From Streptococcus cuniculi (lineage in GTDB: Bacteria; Bacillota; Bacilli; Lactobacillales; Streptococcaceae): a stretch of 64,000 bases of DNA. The first letter of the stretch is position 1; every line of letters starts with the position of its first letter. The translations under genes and the position numbers were made by a program. Location of the stretch: the NCBI RefSeq assembly GCF_004570575.1, contig NZ_SPPD01000007.1:48825-112824 (forward strand), in the 5' to 3' direction. Shown here one piece after another: positions 44,588 to 53,661 of the stretch. Below the pieces are notes generated by a model. It saw nothing but the letters and a program-made list of their open reading frames with translations, did not search any database and was not told the DNA's origin.

Positions 44588-45066
44588 TATTTATGGTAAG
44601 GACTTCCTTGTTGAATCATAAAGGATCGATAGATTTGCTCAACCAAAACCAAACGCATCAATTGGTGGGGGAGGGTAAGGAGTCCAAAACTCATCAAAAG
44701 ATTGGCTCGTTTTTTTACCATCTCATGCAAGCCTAAACTACCACCAATGACAAAGCCAATATCAGAATAGCCCTTGACCATGGTATCTGACACTAACTGA
44801 CTGAAATCCTCTGAGGCAAATTGCCGCCCTTCAATCGCTAAAGCAATCACATATTCACGTTCGTTGATTTTTGCTAAAATGCGTTCAGATTCTTTTTTTA
44901 AAATAGCCTCATTTTCAGCTAGACTGGCCTTATCAGGTGTCTTTTCATCAGCTAATTCAATCATTTCGATTTTTGCAAAACGACTCAAGCGTTTGACGTA
45001 TTCAGCAATCCCATCCTTGAGGTATTTTTCCTTTAATTTTCCAACTGTGATAATTTTTATTTTCAT
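44587..45066 (-). CDS. rlmH: 23S rRNA pseudouridine-1915 N3-methyltransferase
   Basis: A 159-residue SPOUT methyltransferase. The C-terminal knot is clear: [56 protein letters not shown], given here only as its landmark stretches [15 protein letters not shown] and [13 protein letters not shown]. It methylates pseudouridine 1915 in helix 69. It is the usual neighbour of htrA-parB-dnaA in streptococci, on the opposite strand. Confidence 0.97.
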   Translation of the reverse strand: MKIKIITVGKLKEKYLKDGIAEYVKRLSRFAKIEMIELADEKTPDKASLAENEAILKKESERILAKINEREYVIALAIEGRQFASEDFSQLVSDTMVKGYSDIGFVIGGSLGLHEMVKKRANLLMSFGLLTLPHQLMRLVLVEQIYRSFMIQQGSPYHK

Positions 45067-45145
45067 ACTATTATTGTATCATATTCACTCTAAATGTAAC
45101 TGGGAAATGTTTAGTAATAGCCTGCTTTAACAGTTTTTTTCTAAG

Positions 45146-45167
45146 TTATCCACAACCTGTGGATTGC
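45146..45167. promoter_or_regulatory. DnaA boxes upstream of htrA
   Basis: A perfect TTATCCACA (45146-45154) is followed by TGTGGATTG (45159-45167), a near box in the opposite orientation. They lie 2.3 kb left of dnaA, in the rlmH-htrA gap. Confidence 0.7.
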
Positions 45168-45240
45168 TTTTTTCTGGTTTTAAGTTATAATTAAGAAAAT
45201 AAGGTTACGATAAACCAAAATGTCGGAGGAAAACATCTGT

Positions 45241-46440
45241 ATGAAAAAAATCATAAAATATCTACTCATACTTGTACTTGGATTTGCTGGAGGATTATCA
45301 GGAGCCTTAGCCGCTACCGTATTTCAAACAACCAAGCAACCAGCAAAAGTTGTTGAAACCAAAAAGGATAATGAGCAAACCACGGTTAGCAAGGTACAGT
45401 ACAATAATGAAAATTCCACAACAACAGCGGTTGAGAAGGCTCAAAATGCAGTAGTATCTGTTATTAACTATCAAACACCACGTGATAATAGTTATCGTTC
45501 TATTTTGGAAGAACAGGGCAATTCAGATGATTTAGCCGTTGCTGGAGAAGGTTCTGGAGTTATTTACAAAAAAACAGACAAATTTGCCTATCTTGTCACC
45601 AATACGCACGTCATTGCAGGAGCTGAAAAAATCGATATCCAACTGGCTTCAGGTGAAAAAGTAGAAGGAGAGTTGATTGGATCAGATACTTACGCAGATA
45701 TTGCCGTAATTAAAATCGCAGCTGATAAGGTAAAGACAGTCGCAGAATTTGCAGACTCAGATAAGATTAAAGTCGGAGAAACAGCCATTGCCATTGGTAG
45801 TCCGCTCGGCAGTATCTACGCCAATACTGTGACCCAAGGAATCGTTTCTAGTCTCAGCCGTACAGTTACTTCAAAAGCAGAAGACGGTCAGACTATTTCA
45901 ACCAATGCCATTCAAACCGATACAGCCATCAATCCTGGTAATTCAGGTGGGCCTCTTATCAATATCCAGGGACAGGTCATTGGAATCACTTCGAGTAAAA
46001 TTACCTCTAGTTCCAATTCAACATCAGGAGTGGCGGTAGAGGGAATGGGATTTGCTATTCCAGCAAACGATGCGGTCAATATCATCAATCAACTAGAGAA
46101 AAATGGGAAAGTTATCCGTCCAGCGCTAGGAATTAAAATGGCTAATTTAAGCAATCTTTCGACTACACAACGCCAAAAAGCAGGTATTGAAGATGATGGC
46201 TTAAAAGCTGGTATCGTCGTTCTTTCTACTCAAAAAGGCCTACCAGCAGACGGTCAATTAGAGCAGTACGACGTCATTACCAAGATTGACGGTGAAACGG
46301 TTGAAAGCATCAGCGACCTGCAAAGTGCCCTGTATAAACATACCGTTAGTGACACCATTTCCATTACCTATTCTCGCCACGGAAAAGAAAACACAATTAA
46401 CATCAAGTTGACCAATTCAACAGAAGACCTTTCAAACTAG
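45241..46440 (+). CDS. htrA: Serine protease HtrA (DegP family)
   Basis: A 399-residue surface protease. A signal anchor spans about residues 5-27, the trypsin-like domain has catalytic H123 (TNTHVIAG), D153 (YADIAVIK) and S235 (NPGNSGGPL), and one PDZ domain lies at about 300-390 (GIVVLSTQKGLPADG, DVITKIDGE). It degrades misfolded exported proteins and in streptococci affects competence and virulence. ATG 45241 follows CGGAGGAAAACATCT. It lies next to parB as in other streptococci. Confidence 0.96.
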   Translation: MKKIIKYLLILVLGFAGGLSGALAATVFQTTKQPAKVVETKKDNEQTTVSKVQYNNENSTTTAVEKAQNAVVSVINYQTPRDNSYRSILEEQGNSDDLAVAGEGSGVIYKKTDKFAYLVTNTHVIAGAEKIDIQLASGEKVEGELIGSDTYADIAVIKIAADKVKTVAEFADSDKIKVGETAIAIGSPLGSIYANTVTQGIVSSLSRTVTSKAEDGQTISTNAIQTDTAINPGNSGGPLINIQGQVIGITSSKITSSSNSTSGVAVEGMGFAIPANDAVNIINQLEKNGKVIRPALGIKMANLSNLSTTQRQKAGIEDDGLKAGIVVLSTQKGLPADGQLEQYDVITKIDGETVESISDLQSALYKHTVSDTISITYSRHGKENTINIKLTNSTEDLSN

Positions 46441-46447
46441 ATAATGA

Positions 46448-46482
46448 CTCACTTTACGTCATTGTAAAGTGAGCTTTTTTTT
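46448..46482 (+). terminator. Terminator of htrA
   Basis: CTCACTTTAC / GTAAAGTGAG is a perfect 10-bp stem with a 6-base loop, followed by CTTTTTTTT. The parB start follows 14 bases later. Confidence 0.92.
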
Positions 46483-46496
46483 GCTAAGATGGACGT

Positions 46497-47261
46497 ATGG
46501 AAGAACTACGTTATATTGCAATCACTGACATCAGCCCTAATCCTTATCAACCACGGATTCATTTTGATCAAGAAAAGTTAGAAGAACTGGCCCTATCGAT
46601 TAAAGAAAATGGTTTAATTCAGCCCTTGATTGTCCGAAAATCAGCCATTATTGGCTACGAATTACTAGCAGGAGAGAGGAGACTTCGAGCCAGCCAATTG
46701 GCAGGTTTGACTTCTATTCCTGTGGTCATCAAAGACTTGTCTGATGATGACTTGCTCTCTCAAGCTATTATTGAAAATCTGCAACGATCTGACCTTAATC
46801 CGATTGAAGAAGCGACATCTTATCAGCGCTTGATTGAAAAAGGCTTGACCCACGATGAAATTGCACAAATCATGGGCAAATCACGACCTTATATCACAAA
46901 TATTCTGCGCCTATTGCAGCTATCCGCTCCCTTGATTCAAGCAGTGGAAGAAGGAAGACTATCACAAGGACACGCTAGACTCCTAATTCCTTATCAGGCA
47001 AAAGAGCAAGAGCAGTGGCTCCATACTATTCTTGAAAAAGAACTGAGTGTCCGCGCTTTAGAAGCAGCCCTATCCACCAAAAAAACAAAAACAATTCAAC
47101 CTAGCAAAAATCTCTTTGTCAAAGAAGCAGAAGAAAATCTCCAGCAACTATTGGGAACAGTTGTTGATATTCAACAGAAAAAAAATGGCAGTGGCACCCT
47201 ATCCATTTCTTTTAAAAATGCTGAAGAATTCGAACGAATTATCCACACCATTATAAACTAG
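46497..47261 (+). CDS. parB: Chromosome partitioning protein ParB (Spo0J)
   Basis: A 254-residue ParB. The N-terminal CTPase/clamp domain has NPYQPRIHF and ELLAGERRLRASQLAG (GERRxR box). The HTH (about residues 105-160, THDEIAQIMGKSRPYITNILRLL) reads parS, and the C-terminus dimerises. Streptococci have no ParA, so it should act by loading SMC at parS. Two parS cores are in this window. A DnaA box lies in its last codons. Confidence 0.96.
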   Translation: MEELRYIAITDISPNPYQPRIHFDQEKLEELALSIKENGLIQPLIVRKSAIIGYELLAGERRLRASQLAGLTSIPVVIKDLSDDDLLSQAIIENLQRSDLNPIEEATSYQRLIEKGLTHDEIAQIMGKSRPYITNILRLLQLSAPLIQAVEEGRLSQGHARLLIPYQAKEQEQWLHTILEKELSVRALEAALSTKKTKTIQPSKNLFVKEAEENLQQLLGTVVDIQQKKNGSGTLSISFKNAEEFERIIHTIIN

Positions 47262-47463
47262 TGTGGAAACAATTAATTGATGAACAGAGTTATTCACACT
47301 AAAAACTTATACAATCCTTTAGAAAAACAAGCAATTTCCCATATTATACACAACTTGTGGAAAACTATTATAAACCGTGTGGAAAAAGAATAAAGTTGTG
47401 GAAAACTTTATTCTTTTATGATACACTAGTAAGACCAAATCAAATAGAAAGAGAGGGGGAAAA
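47239..47463. other. Replication origin oriC, part upstream of dnaA
   Basis: DnaA boxes: TTATCCACA (47239-47247), TGTGGAAAC (47262-47270), TTATTCACA (47290-47298) and three TGTGGAAAA (47356-47364, 47378-47386, 47397-47405). The last three are spaced 22 and 19 bases, and an AT-rich part follows (about 47405-47430). With the cluster after dnaA it forms a bipartite origin. Confidence 0.9.
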
Positions 47464-48801
47464 GTGGACCAGAAGCAAACATTTTGGAGCAGGGTTCTTC
47501 AGCTGGCTAAAGCCAAGCTCAACCAAGGAGCCTACGATTTTTACGTTGAAAATGCCCAATTACTAGATATCGCTTCAAACCGAGCACAGATATTCTTAGA
47601 CAGCCCTTATAAACAGCTCTTTTGGGATCAAAATTTAAAAGATATTCTCATCACTGCGGGATTCGAAATCTTTGATAGCCAAATTGCTATTGACTATCAA
47701 TTTACCACAGATACCCCTGAACAAGCTATAGTCAGTAAGCCAGTAGCGCAACTGCAAGAAGAACAATCTCCTCACCCAGATATCAAACCTCAGTATACCT
47801 TTGCAAATTTTGTCCAAGGAATTAATAATCAGATGGCAAAGGCTGGGGCTTTAGGGGTTGCTGATAATCCAGGAATTTACTATAATCCTCTATTTATCTA
47901 TGGGGGACCTGGTTTAGGAAAGACCCATCTCTTAAATGCAATTGGAAATAAGGCTTTAGAAAATAATCCAAATGCCCGTATCAAGTATGTTTCAACAGAA
48001 ACCTTTATCAATGACTTTCTAGATCATCTTCGCTTAAATAAGATGGAACAATTCAAAGAAATCTATCGGAATTTAGATTTTCTACTCATTGATGATATTC
48101 AATTTTTACGAAACAAGGCCTCTACTCAGGAAGAATTTTTCCATACTTTTAATGCACTTTACGATAAAAATAAGCAAATCGTCTTAACCAGTGACCGTAA
48201 TCCTGACTATTTGGATAATCTGGAAGAACGGATTGTAACGCGCTTTAAATGGGGATTAACAACGGATATTACACCGCCAGATTTAGAAACGCGTATCGCC
48301 ATTTTGCGCAATAAATGTGAAGAATATCCTTATGACTTTACAGACGATACTCTCTCTTATCTAGCAGGGCAGTTTGATTCCAATGTCCGCGACCTAGAAG
48401 GCGCCTTAAAAGATATTCATCTATTAGCTAGTGTGAAACATCTGACTGAAATTACCGTTGATGTCGCAGCAGAAGCTATTCGAGCTCGAAAACAGACAAA
48501 CCCTATCAATACGGTTATTGCGATTGAGACCATTCAGCATGAAGTAGGAGAATTTTACGGGGTTAGCCTCAAAGAAATCAAAGGGGCAAAACGTGTTCAA
48601 AATATTGTCCATGCTAGACAGGTGGCTATGTATCTTGCACGTGAAATGACCGACAATTCTCTCCCAAAAATCGGGAAAGAATTTGGCAATCGCGACCATA
48701 CAACTGTCATGCACGCGCATAATAAAATCAAAAATATGCTCTCAGACGATGAAAATCTCGAAATTGAACTAACCACTATCAAAAACAAAATTCGAAACTG
48801 A
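47464..48801 (+). CDS. dnaA: Chromosomal replication initiator protein DnaA
   Basis: A 445-residue initiator. Domain I is at about residues 1-80, a short linker to about 110, AAA+ domain with Walker [12 protein letters not shown] and Walker [11 protein letters not shown], and C-terminal DNA-binding domain with the signature [13 protein letters not shown]. The start is GTG 47464 behind GAGAGGGGG. The gene is flanked by DnaA-box clusters, so it marks the origin. Confidence 0.98.
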   Translation: MDQKQTFWSRVLQLAKAKLNQGAYDFYVENAQLLDIASNRAQIFLDSPYKQLFWDQNLKDILITAGFEIFDSQIAIDYQFTTDTPEQAIVSKPVAQLQEEQSPHPDIKPQYTFANFVQGINNQMAKAGALGVADNPGIYYNPLFIYGGPGLGKTHLLNAIGNKALENNPNARIKYVSTETFINDFLDHLRLNKMEQFKEIYRNLDFLLIDDIQFLRNKASTQEEFFHTFNALYDKNKQIVLTSDRNPDYLDNLEERIVTRFKWGLTTDITPPDLETRIAILRNKCEEYPYDFTDDTLSYLAGQFDSNVRDLEGALKDIHLLASVKHLTEITVDVAAEAIRARKQTNPINTVIAIETIQHEVGEFYGVSLKEIKGAKRVQNIVHARQVAMYLAREMTDNSLPKIGKEFGNRDHTTVMHAHNKIKNMLSDDENLEIELTTIKNKIRN

Positions 48802-48854
48802 TACTCTATATCAGAATTTGATTTTTGACGAGTATGAGGATAACTTGTGAGAAA

Positions 48855-48975
48855 CATCCACAGTTTTCCACAAGCTATGCACATCGTGTTTTTCAAAGAA
48901 ACACGCGCTATCAGGCTGTTTTCCACAGAATACACAGAGCCTATTATTACTACTAATCTTATAATATATAAATAA
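48855..48975. other. Replication origin oriC, part between dnaA and dnaN
   Basis: Boxes: ACATCCACA (48855-48863), TTTTCCACA (48864-48872) and TTTTCCACA (48919-48927). They are followed by an AT-rich run (about 48950-48975) that includes TATAAT and could act as unwinding element and dnaN promoter. Confidence 0.8.
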
Positions 48976-48985
48976 AGGAGAATCC

Positions 48986-50122
48986 ATGATTCAATTTTCT
49001 ATCAATAAAACTGTATTTTTACAAGCTCTTACCATTACCAAGCGGGCAATCAGTAGTAAAAATGCTATTCCTATCTTATCAACTGTAAAAATGGAAGTCT
49101 CTACTGAAGGTATTACCTTGACTGGATCAAATGGTCAAATTTCAATTGAAAACTTCATTGCAACTCAAGATGAAAATGCTGGTTTGTTGATTTCTTCGCC
49201 AGGTTCTATCCTATTAGAAGCTTCTTTCTTTATCAACGTTGTTTCAAGCCTACCTGATATTGTCTTAGATGTCCGTGAAATTGAGCAGCAACAAATCGTT
49301 TTAACCAGTGGTAAATCAGAAATTACCTTGAAAGGAAAAGAGGCAGAACAATATCCTCGCTTGCAGGAAGTGTCAACTGCTGAACCGCTTATTCTCAAAA
49401 CCAGCGTCTTGAAAGAGACCATTAACGAGACAGCCTTTGCAGCTTCAACCCAAGAAAGCCGTCCAATCTTGACAGGTGTTCACTTTGTTCTTACAGAAAA
49501 TAAGTACTTGAAAACAGTTGCGACAGACTCTCATCGGATGAGCCAACGTAAATTAACCTTGGATAAATCTGGGGATAACTTCAATGTGGTCATTCCGAGC
49601 CGTTCTCTACGTGAATTTGTCACTGTTTTCACAGATGATATTGAGACGGTAGAAGTGTTCTTCTCAAACAACCAAATGCTCTTTAGAAGCGAGCATATCA
49701 GTTTCTATACTCGTTTGCTTGAAGGAACCTATCCTGATACTGACCGTTTGATTCCGACAGAATTTAATACAACAGCTATTTTTGATACTGCAAAACTCCG
49801 TCAAGCTATGGAGCGGGCTCGTTTGCTATCAAATGCCACTCAAAATGGTACCGTAAAACTGGAAATTACAGGCGGTCAAGTGTCAGCTCACGTGTATTCA
49901 CCAGAAGTTGGTCGGGTAAACGAAGAATTAGATACGTTAGAAGTGACAGGAGAGGACTTGGTCATCAGCTTTAATCCAACCTATCTGATTGATGCCCTAA
50001 AAGCAGCTAATAGTGAACAAATCAAGATCAGCTTTATTTCACCAGTCCGTCCCTTTACCCTTGTTCCAAATACAGAAGAAATTGATTTTATCCAACTGAT
50101 CACACCAGTCCGTACAAATTAG
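48986..50122 (+). CDS. dnaN: DNA polymerase III beta subunit (sliding clamp)
   Basis: A 378-residue clamp of three similar domains. Landmarks are MIQFSINKTVFLQAL, SRPILTGVHF, TDSHRMSQRKL and the C-terminal ISPVRPFTLVPN with VQLITPVR-like end (here IQLITPVRTN). It tethers the replicative polymerase and recruits repair factors. The AAAGGAGAATCC site sets the start. A terminator follows directly. Confidence 0.98.
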   Translation: MIQFSINKTVFLQALTITKRAISSKNAIPILSTVKMEVSTEGITLTGSNGQISIENFIATQDENAGLLISSPGSILLEASFFINVVSSLPDIVLDVREIEQQQIVLTSGKSEITLKGKEAEQYPRLQEVSTAEPLILKTSVLKETINETAFAASTQESRPILTGVHFVLTENKYLKTVATDSHRMSQRKLTLDKSGDNFNVVIPSRSLREFVTVFTDDIETVEVFFSNNQMLFRSEHISFYTRLLEGTYPDTDRLIPTEFNTTAIFDTAKLRQAMERARLLSNATQNGTVKLEITGGQVSAHVYSPEVGRVNEELDTLEVTGEDLVISFNPTYLIDALKAANSEQIKISFISPVRPFTLVPNTEEIDFIQLITPVRTN

Positions 50123-50130
50123 TTTTTATG

Positions 50131-50155
50131 AAAGAGGTCATTTGACCTCTTTTTA
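50131..50155 (+). terminator. Terminator of dnaN
   Basis: AAAGAGGTCA / TGACCTCTTTTT is a hairpin with a short loop and T-run, directly after the dnaN stop codon. Confidence 0.85.
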
Positions 50156-50173
50156 TGTTATACTAGGGTAAAA

Positions 50174-51097
50174 ATGAAAACGACGAGAGATATGATTGTA
50201 TATATTTTAGCCAATCCTAGGGCAGGAAATGGAAAGGCTGTTACTATCATCAGAGACATTCAAGCAGCTTATCCACAGGTCGAGATAAGATCTTACCTGA
50301 CGATTAGTAAAAACGACGAATATGCGCAAGTAGAAGCGATTTTATCAGTGTTTCGGAAGGAGAGTGACCGGTTCTTAATTCTGGGTGGAGATGGGACCTT
50401 GTCCAAAGTCCTTTCCATTTGGCCTAAAGATATCCCCTTTGCCTATTATCCAACTGGATCAGGAAATGATTTTGCGCGTGCGATAGGGATTACCTCCTGG
50501 CAACAGGTAATGAACAATTTATTGGAGACCCGACCGGTCCCAATCTGTCTGTTGACCATTCCCAGCGGTGTTGTGGTCAATAGTCTTGATATTGGTTATC
50601 CAGCGCGTGTTATTGCCCATTCGGAGAAATCAGCAATCAAAAAATGGTTTAACCGCCTAAAAATTGGCAAGCTGACCTACATCTTTTTTGGGATTCTTGG
50701 TTTACTCGACTCTGCTCAGTTATCGGTTCTTATCGAAACCAATCATCAAGTTATGAAGCTAGAGCATCTCTTTTTTCTGTCCATTGCCAACAATACCTAT
50801 TTTGGCGGTGGCATTATGATTTGGCCAGAAGCCCATATAACTGCGTCTCAGATAGATCTGGTCTATGTATCAGCCCATTCTCTTAGCCAGCGCATCAGGG
50901 CGCTGTTAGATTTGCTTTTAAAACGTCATAAGACCTCTTCTGTCCTGCACCATGTGACAGCAGAAAGAGTGCGCCTGTGTCTACCAGATGAAATGGTTGC
51001 TCAGGTAGACGGAGAATTGCAGACGATAGATGATTGGACCATTACCTGTCAAACACGCTACTATTACCTTGGAGAGGAGCGCCGATGTACGAATTAG
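50174..51097 (+). CDS. Diacylglycerol kinase family lipid kinase
   Basis: A 307-residue lipid kinase of the DagK/YegS fold. The nucleotide-binding GGDGTLSKVL and the PTGSGNDFARA motif are intact; the C-terminal beta-rich domain includes FGGGIMIWPEAHITASQIDLV. It probably phosphorylates diacylglycerol or a related lipid at the membrane. The ATG follows AGGGTAAAA. The DUF951 gene starts 13 bases before its end, so the two are coupled. Confidence 0.88.
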   Translation: MKTTRDMIVYILANPRAGNGKAVTIIRDIQAAYPQVEIRSYLTISKNDEYAQVEAILSVFRKESDRFLILGGDGTLSKVLSIWPKDIPFAYYPTGSGNDFARAIGITSWQQVMNNLLETRPVPICLLTIPSGVVVNSLDIGYPARVIAHSEKSAIKKWFNRLKIGKLTYIFFGILGLLDSAQLSVLIETNHQVMKLEHLFFLSIANNTYFGGGIMIWPEAHITASQIDLVYVSAHSLSQRIRALLDLLLKRHKTSSVLHHVTAERVRLCLPDEMVAQVDGELQTIDDWTITCQTRYYYLGEERRCTN

Positions 51098-51279
51098 GAA
51101 GTATCGTTGAGATGAAAAAGCCCCATGCTTGTGTCATTAAGTCAACTGGTAAAAAGGCAAATGCTTGGGAAGTCCTGCGCCTAGGTGCAGATATTAAAAT
51201 TCGCTGCACCAATTGCGATCATCTGGTTATGATGAGTCGCCACGATTTTGAGTACAAGATGAAGAAGATTCTTCACTAG
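51085..51279 (+). CDS. DUF951 domain protein
   Basis: A 64-residue protein conserved beside ychF in streptococci. It matches the DUF951 form: YELGSIVEMKKPHAC, then the zinc-like pair in RCTNCDHLVMMSRHDFE. It is probably a small nucleic-acid-binding protein of unknown role. ATG 51085 is supported by GGAGAGGAG and overlaps the lipid kinase gene by 13 bases. Confidence 0.9.
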   Translation: MYELGSIVEMKKPHACVIKSTGKKANAWEVLRLGADIKIRCTNCDHLVMMSRHDFEYKMKKILH

Positions 51280-51352
51280 TCGCACCCTTTCAATCAGCCT
51301 TGTATCAAGCCCTACAGCCCTTTGTGCAACGGTGAGTTGCCCCTAAAAGTGC

Positions 51353-51381
51353 TTGTTTTTTCCCCTTACTTGTCCTATACT
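51353..51381 (+). promoter_or_regulatory. Promoter of the XRE pseudogene
   Basis: TTGTTT (51353-51358), 17 bases, TATACT (51376-51381), 36 bases before the ATG. Confidence 0.6.
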
Positions 51382-51416
51382 CATCTTACGAAAATCTAAA
51401 AAAGAGGTGCAACAAC

Positions 51417-51784
51417 ATGACCATTTTTGCAGAACAGCTAAAAAAATTTCGAGTTAACAAAGTCTTGTCACAAGAGGGCTTGCTCAAAAACTGTTCATCT
51501 CGCGTCAGTCAATTTCCAAATGGGAAAATGGTGATGCGACACCAGACTTGGATAATCTTATTCAATTAGCTGAATACCTAAAAGTTAGTTTGGATGAGCT
51601 GGTACTTGGTAAACCAGAGGAAGTCCGTATTGAACGAGTAGTTGAGAAGTCGGAGCGTCCTATGAATGTCTGGGAGTTTCTGGATAAAAATTCTGAGATG
51701 AGCAAACGCGACTTTCTGTTTATTCTTGTATTTTTTATCCTATTTTTTGGAGGATTTGCTGTCGTACATTATTTTTCAAAATAG
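51417..51784 (+). pseudogene. XRE-family regulator with membrane tail, frameshifted
   Basis: ATG 51417 (site AAAGAGGTGC) starts MTIFAEQLKKFRVNKVLSQEG. In that frame it soon reaches a stop (51567-51569), while the next frame carries the rest: KLFISRQSISKWENGDATPDLDNLI, then a linker and one transmembrane helix (FLFILVFFILFFGGFAVV). One missing G near 51489 (TTGCTC for TTGGCTC) explains the shift: with it the chain would read QEGLAQKLFISRQ. Length when repaired is about 122 residues. It is broken in this sequence unless the base is a sequencing error. Confidence 0.85.
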
Positions 51785-51825
51785 TGCTACAGGAGTATTT
51801 CATTCATTTCATTTTCGTATGATTC

Positions 51826-51850
51826 AGCTTGCTATTTAGCAAGCTTTTTT
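51826..51850 (+). terminator. Terminator before ychF
   Basis: AGCTTGC / GCAAGCT perfect stem with a 6-base loop and six T. Confidence 0.88.
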
Positions 51851-51904
51851 CAAACTTTTCTGCTATAATAGGTGTGATTGAAATTTTTGAATGGAGAATA
51901 TGAA

Positions 51905-53020
51905 ATGGCTTTAACAGCAGGTATCGTTGGGTTGCCAAACGTTGGAAAATCAACCCTATTTAATGCGATTACAAAAGCAGGAGCAGAGGCAGCAAATTAC
52001 CCCTTTGCGACCATTGACCCCAATGTTGGCATGGTGGAAGTGCCAGATGAGCGTTTGCAAAAATTAACGGAGTTGATTAAGCCTAAAAAGACAGTTCCTA
52101 CGACATTTGAATTTACAGATATTGCAGGAATTGTCAAAGGTGCTTCTAAAGGTGAAGGTCTGGGAAATAAATTCTTGGCCAATATCCGTGAAGTAGATGC
52201 GATTGTTCATGTTGTCCGTGCCTTTGATGATGAAAATGTCATGCGGGAACAAGGGCGTGAGTCAGCCTTTGTGGATCCTATGGCGGATATTGAAACCATT
52301 AACTTAGAATTGATTTTAGCTGACTTGGAGAGTGTTAACAAGCGCTATGCGCGTGTTGAGAAAATGGCCCGCACCCAAAAAGACAAGGATTCGGTTGCAG
52401 AATTTGCTGTCTTACAAAAAATCAAACCTGTCTTAGAGGACGGTAAGTCAGCTCGTACGATTGATTTTACAGAAGAAGAGCAAAGCGTGGTGAAAGGTCT
52501 CTTCCTCCTTACGACAAAACCTGTTCTTTACGTTGCGAATGTCAGCGAAGATGAGGTAGCAGATCCAGACAACAGTGCTTATGTGAAGCAAATCCGTGAC
52601 TTTGCAGCAACAGAAAATGCAGAAGTGGTTGTGATTTCAGCGCGTGCAGAAGAAGAAATTTCTGAACTGGATGAAGCAGATAAGGCTGAATTTTTAGAAG
52701 CCATGGGCTTAACAGAGTCAGGTGTTGACAAGTTAACACGGGCTGCCTATCATTTGCTGGGGCTAGGAACTTACTTTACAGCTGGTGAAAAAGAGGTGCG
52801 GGCTTGGACCTTTAAACGCGGAATTAAAGCACCACAAGCAGCTGGTATCATTCACTCAGACTTTGAAAAGGGATTTATCCGCGCTGTGACCATGTCCTAC
52901 GATGATTTGATGACCTATGGTAGTGAAAAAGCCGTCAAAGAAGCAGGACGCCTGCGTGAGGAAGGAAAAGAGTACATCGTCCAAGACGGCGATATTATGG
53001 AATTCCGCTTTAATGTATAA
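51905..53020 (+). CDS. ychF: Redox-regulated ATPase YchF
   Basis: A 371-residue Obg-family P-loop protein (OLA1 type) that prefers ATP. G1 is [10 protein letters not shown]3 is [16 protein letters not shown] (no catalytic Gln), and the C-terminal TGS domain has [28 protein letters not shown]. It binds ribosomes and is involved in stress response. ATG 51905 has GGAG at 8 bases. It is followed by a terminator. Confidence 0.96.
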   Translation: MALTAGIVGLPNVGKSTLFNAITKAGAEAANYPFATIDPNVGMVEVPDERLQKLTELIKPKKTVPTTFEFTDIAGIVKGASKGEGLGNKFLANIREVDAIVHVVRAFDDENVMREQGRESAFVDPMADIETINLELILADLESVNKRYARVEKMARTQKDKDSVAEFAVLQKIKPVLEDGKSARTIDFTEEEQSVVKGLFLLTTKPVLYVANVSEDEVADPDNSAYVKQIRDFAATENAEVVVISARAEEEISELDEADKAEFLEAMGLTESGVDKLTRAAYHLLGLGTYFTAGEKEVRAWTFKRGIKAPQAAGIIHSDFEKGFIRAVTMSYDDLMTYGSEKAVKEAGRLREEGKEYIVQDGDIMEFRFNV

Positions 53021-53042
53021 AGTATGTCGAGAATAGTCTAAA

Positions 53043-53069
53043 GGTTGGAAACGATTTTCCAACCGTTTT
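53043..53069 (+). terminator. Terminator of ychF
   Basis: GGTTGGAAA / TTTCCAACC perfect 9-bp stem with a 4-base loop and GTTTT. Confidence 0.85.
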
Positions 53070-53090
53070 AGTGTTTTAAAAGGAGATATC

Positions 53091-53660
53091 ATGACAAAAT
53101 TGATTGTGGGTCTAGGAAATCCTGGGGATCGCTATGAAGATACCAAGCACAATGTTGGCTTTATGTTCATCGATCGCATCGCTAAAAAAGCAAATCTGTC
53201 CTTTAACCATGATAAGATTTTTCAGGCAGACACTGCCTCAACCTTCATAGATGGTGAAAAGGTCTATCTGGTTAAGCCAACGACCTTTATGAATGAATCA
53301 GGAAAGGCTGTTCATGCTTTATTGACTTACTATGGACTGGATAAAGAAGATTTAGTTGTGATTTATGATGACTTGGATATGACGGTTGGGAAAGTACGCT
53401 TTCGTCAAAAAGGTTCTGCAGGCGGTCACAATGGAATCAAGAGTATCATCAAACATCTTGGCAGTCAGGAATTTGATCGTATTAAAATTGGGATTGGTCG
53501 CCCTAAAAATGGTATGACAGTTGTTCAGCATGTCCTGTCACACTTTGAGACAGATGACCGCATTCAGATTGAATTGACCTTAGACAAACTTGACGATTTT
53601 GTAAACTTTTATTTACAGGAAAATGACGTTGAAAAAATCATGAGAAAGTATAATAACTAA
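53091..53660 (+). CDS. pth: Peptidyl-tRNA hydrolase
   Basis: A 189-residue enzyme that releases peptides from peptidyl-tRNA dropped from ribosomes. It has [20 protein letters not shown] with the catalytic His, FMNESG, DDLD and [12 protein letters not shown]. All known active residues are present. AAAGGAGATATC precedes the ATG. mfd starts 1 base after its stop codon. Confidence 0.97.
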   Translation: MTKLIVGLGNPGDRYEDTKHNVGFMFIDRIAKKANLSFNHDKIFQADTASTFIDGEKVYLVKPTTFMNESGKAVHALLTYYGLDKEDLVVIYDDLDMTVGKVRFRQKGSAGGHNGIKSIIKHLGSQEFDRIKIGIGRPKNGMTVVQHVLSHFETDDRIQIELTLDKLDDFVNFYLQENDVEKIMRKYNN

Positions 53661-53661
53661 G

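Noticed and set aside
48424..48935. Minus-strand frames in the dnaA 3' end
   Set aside because: Shadows of dnaA and oriC with no start signal; DnaA boxes explain the conservation.
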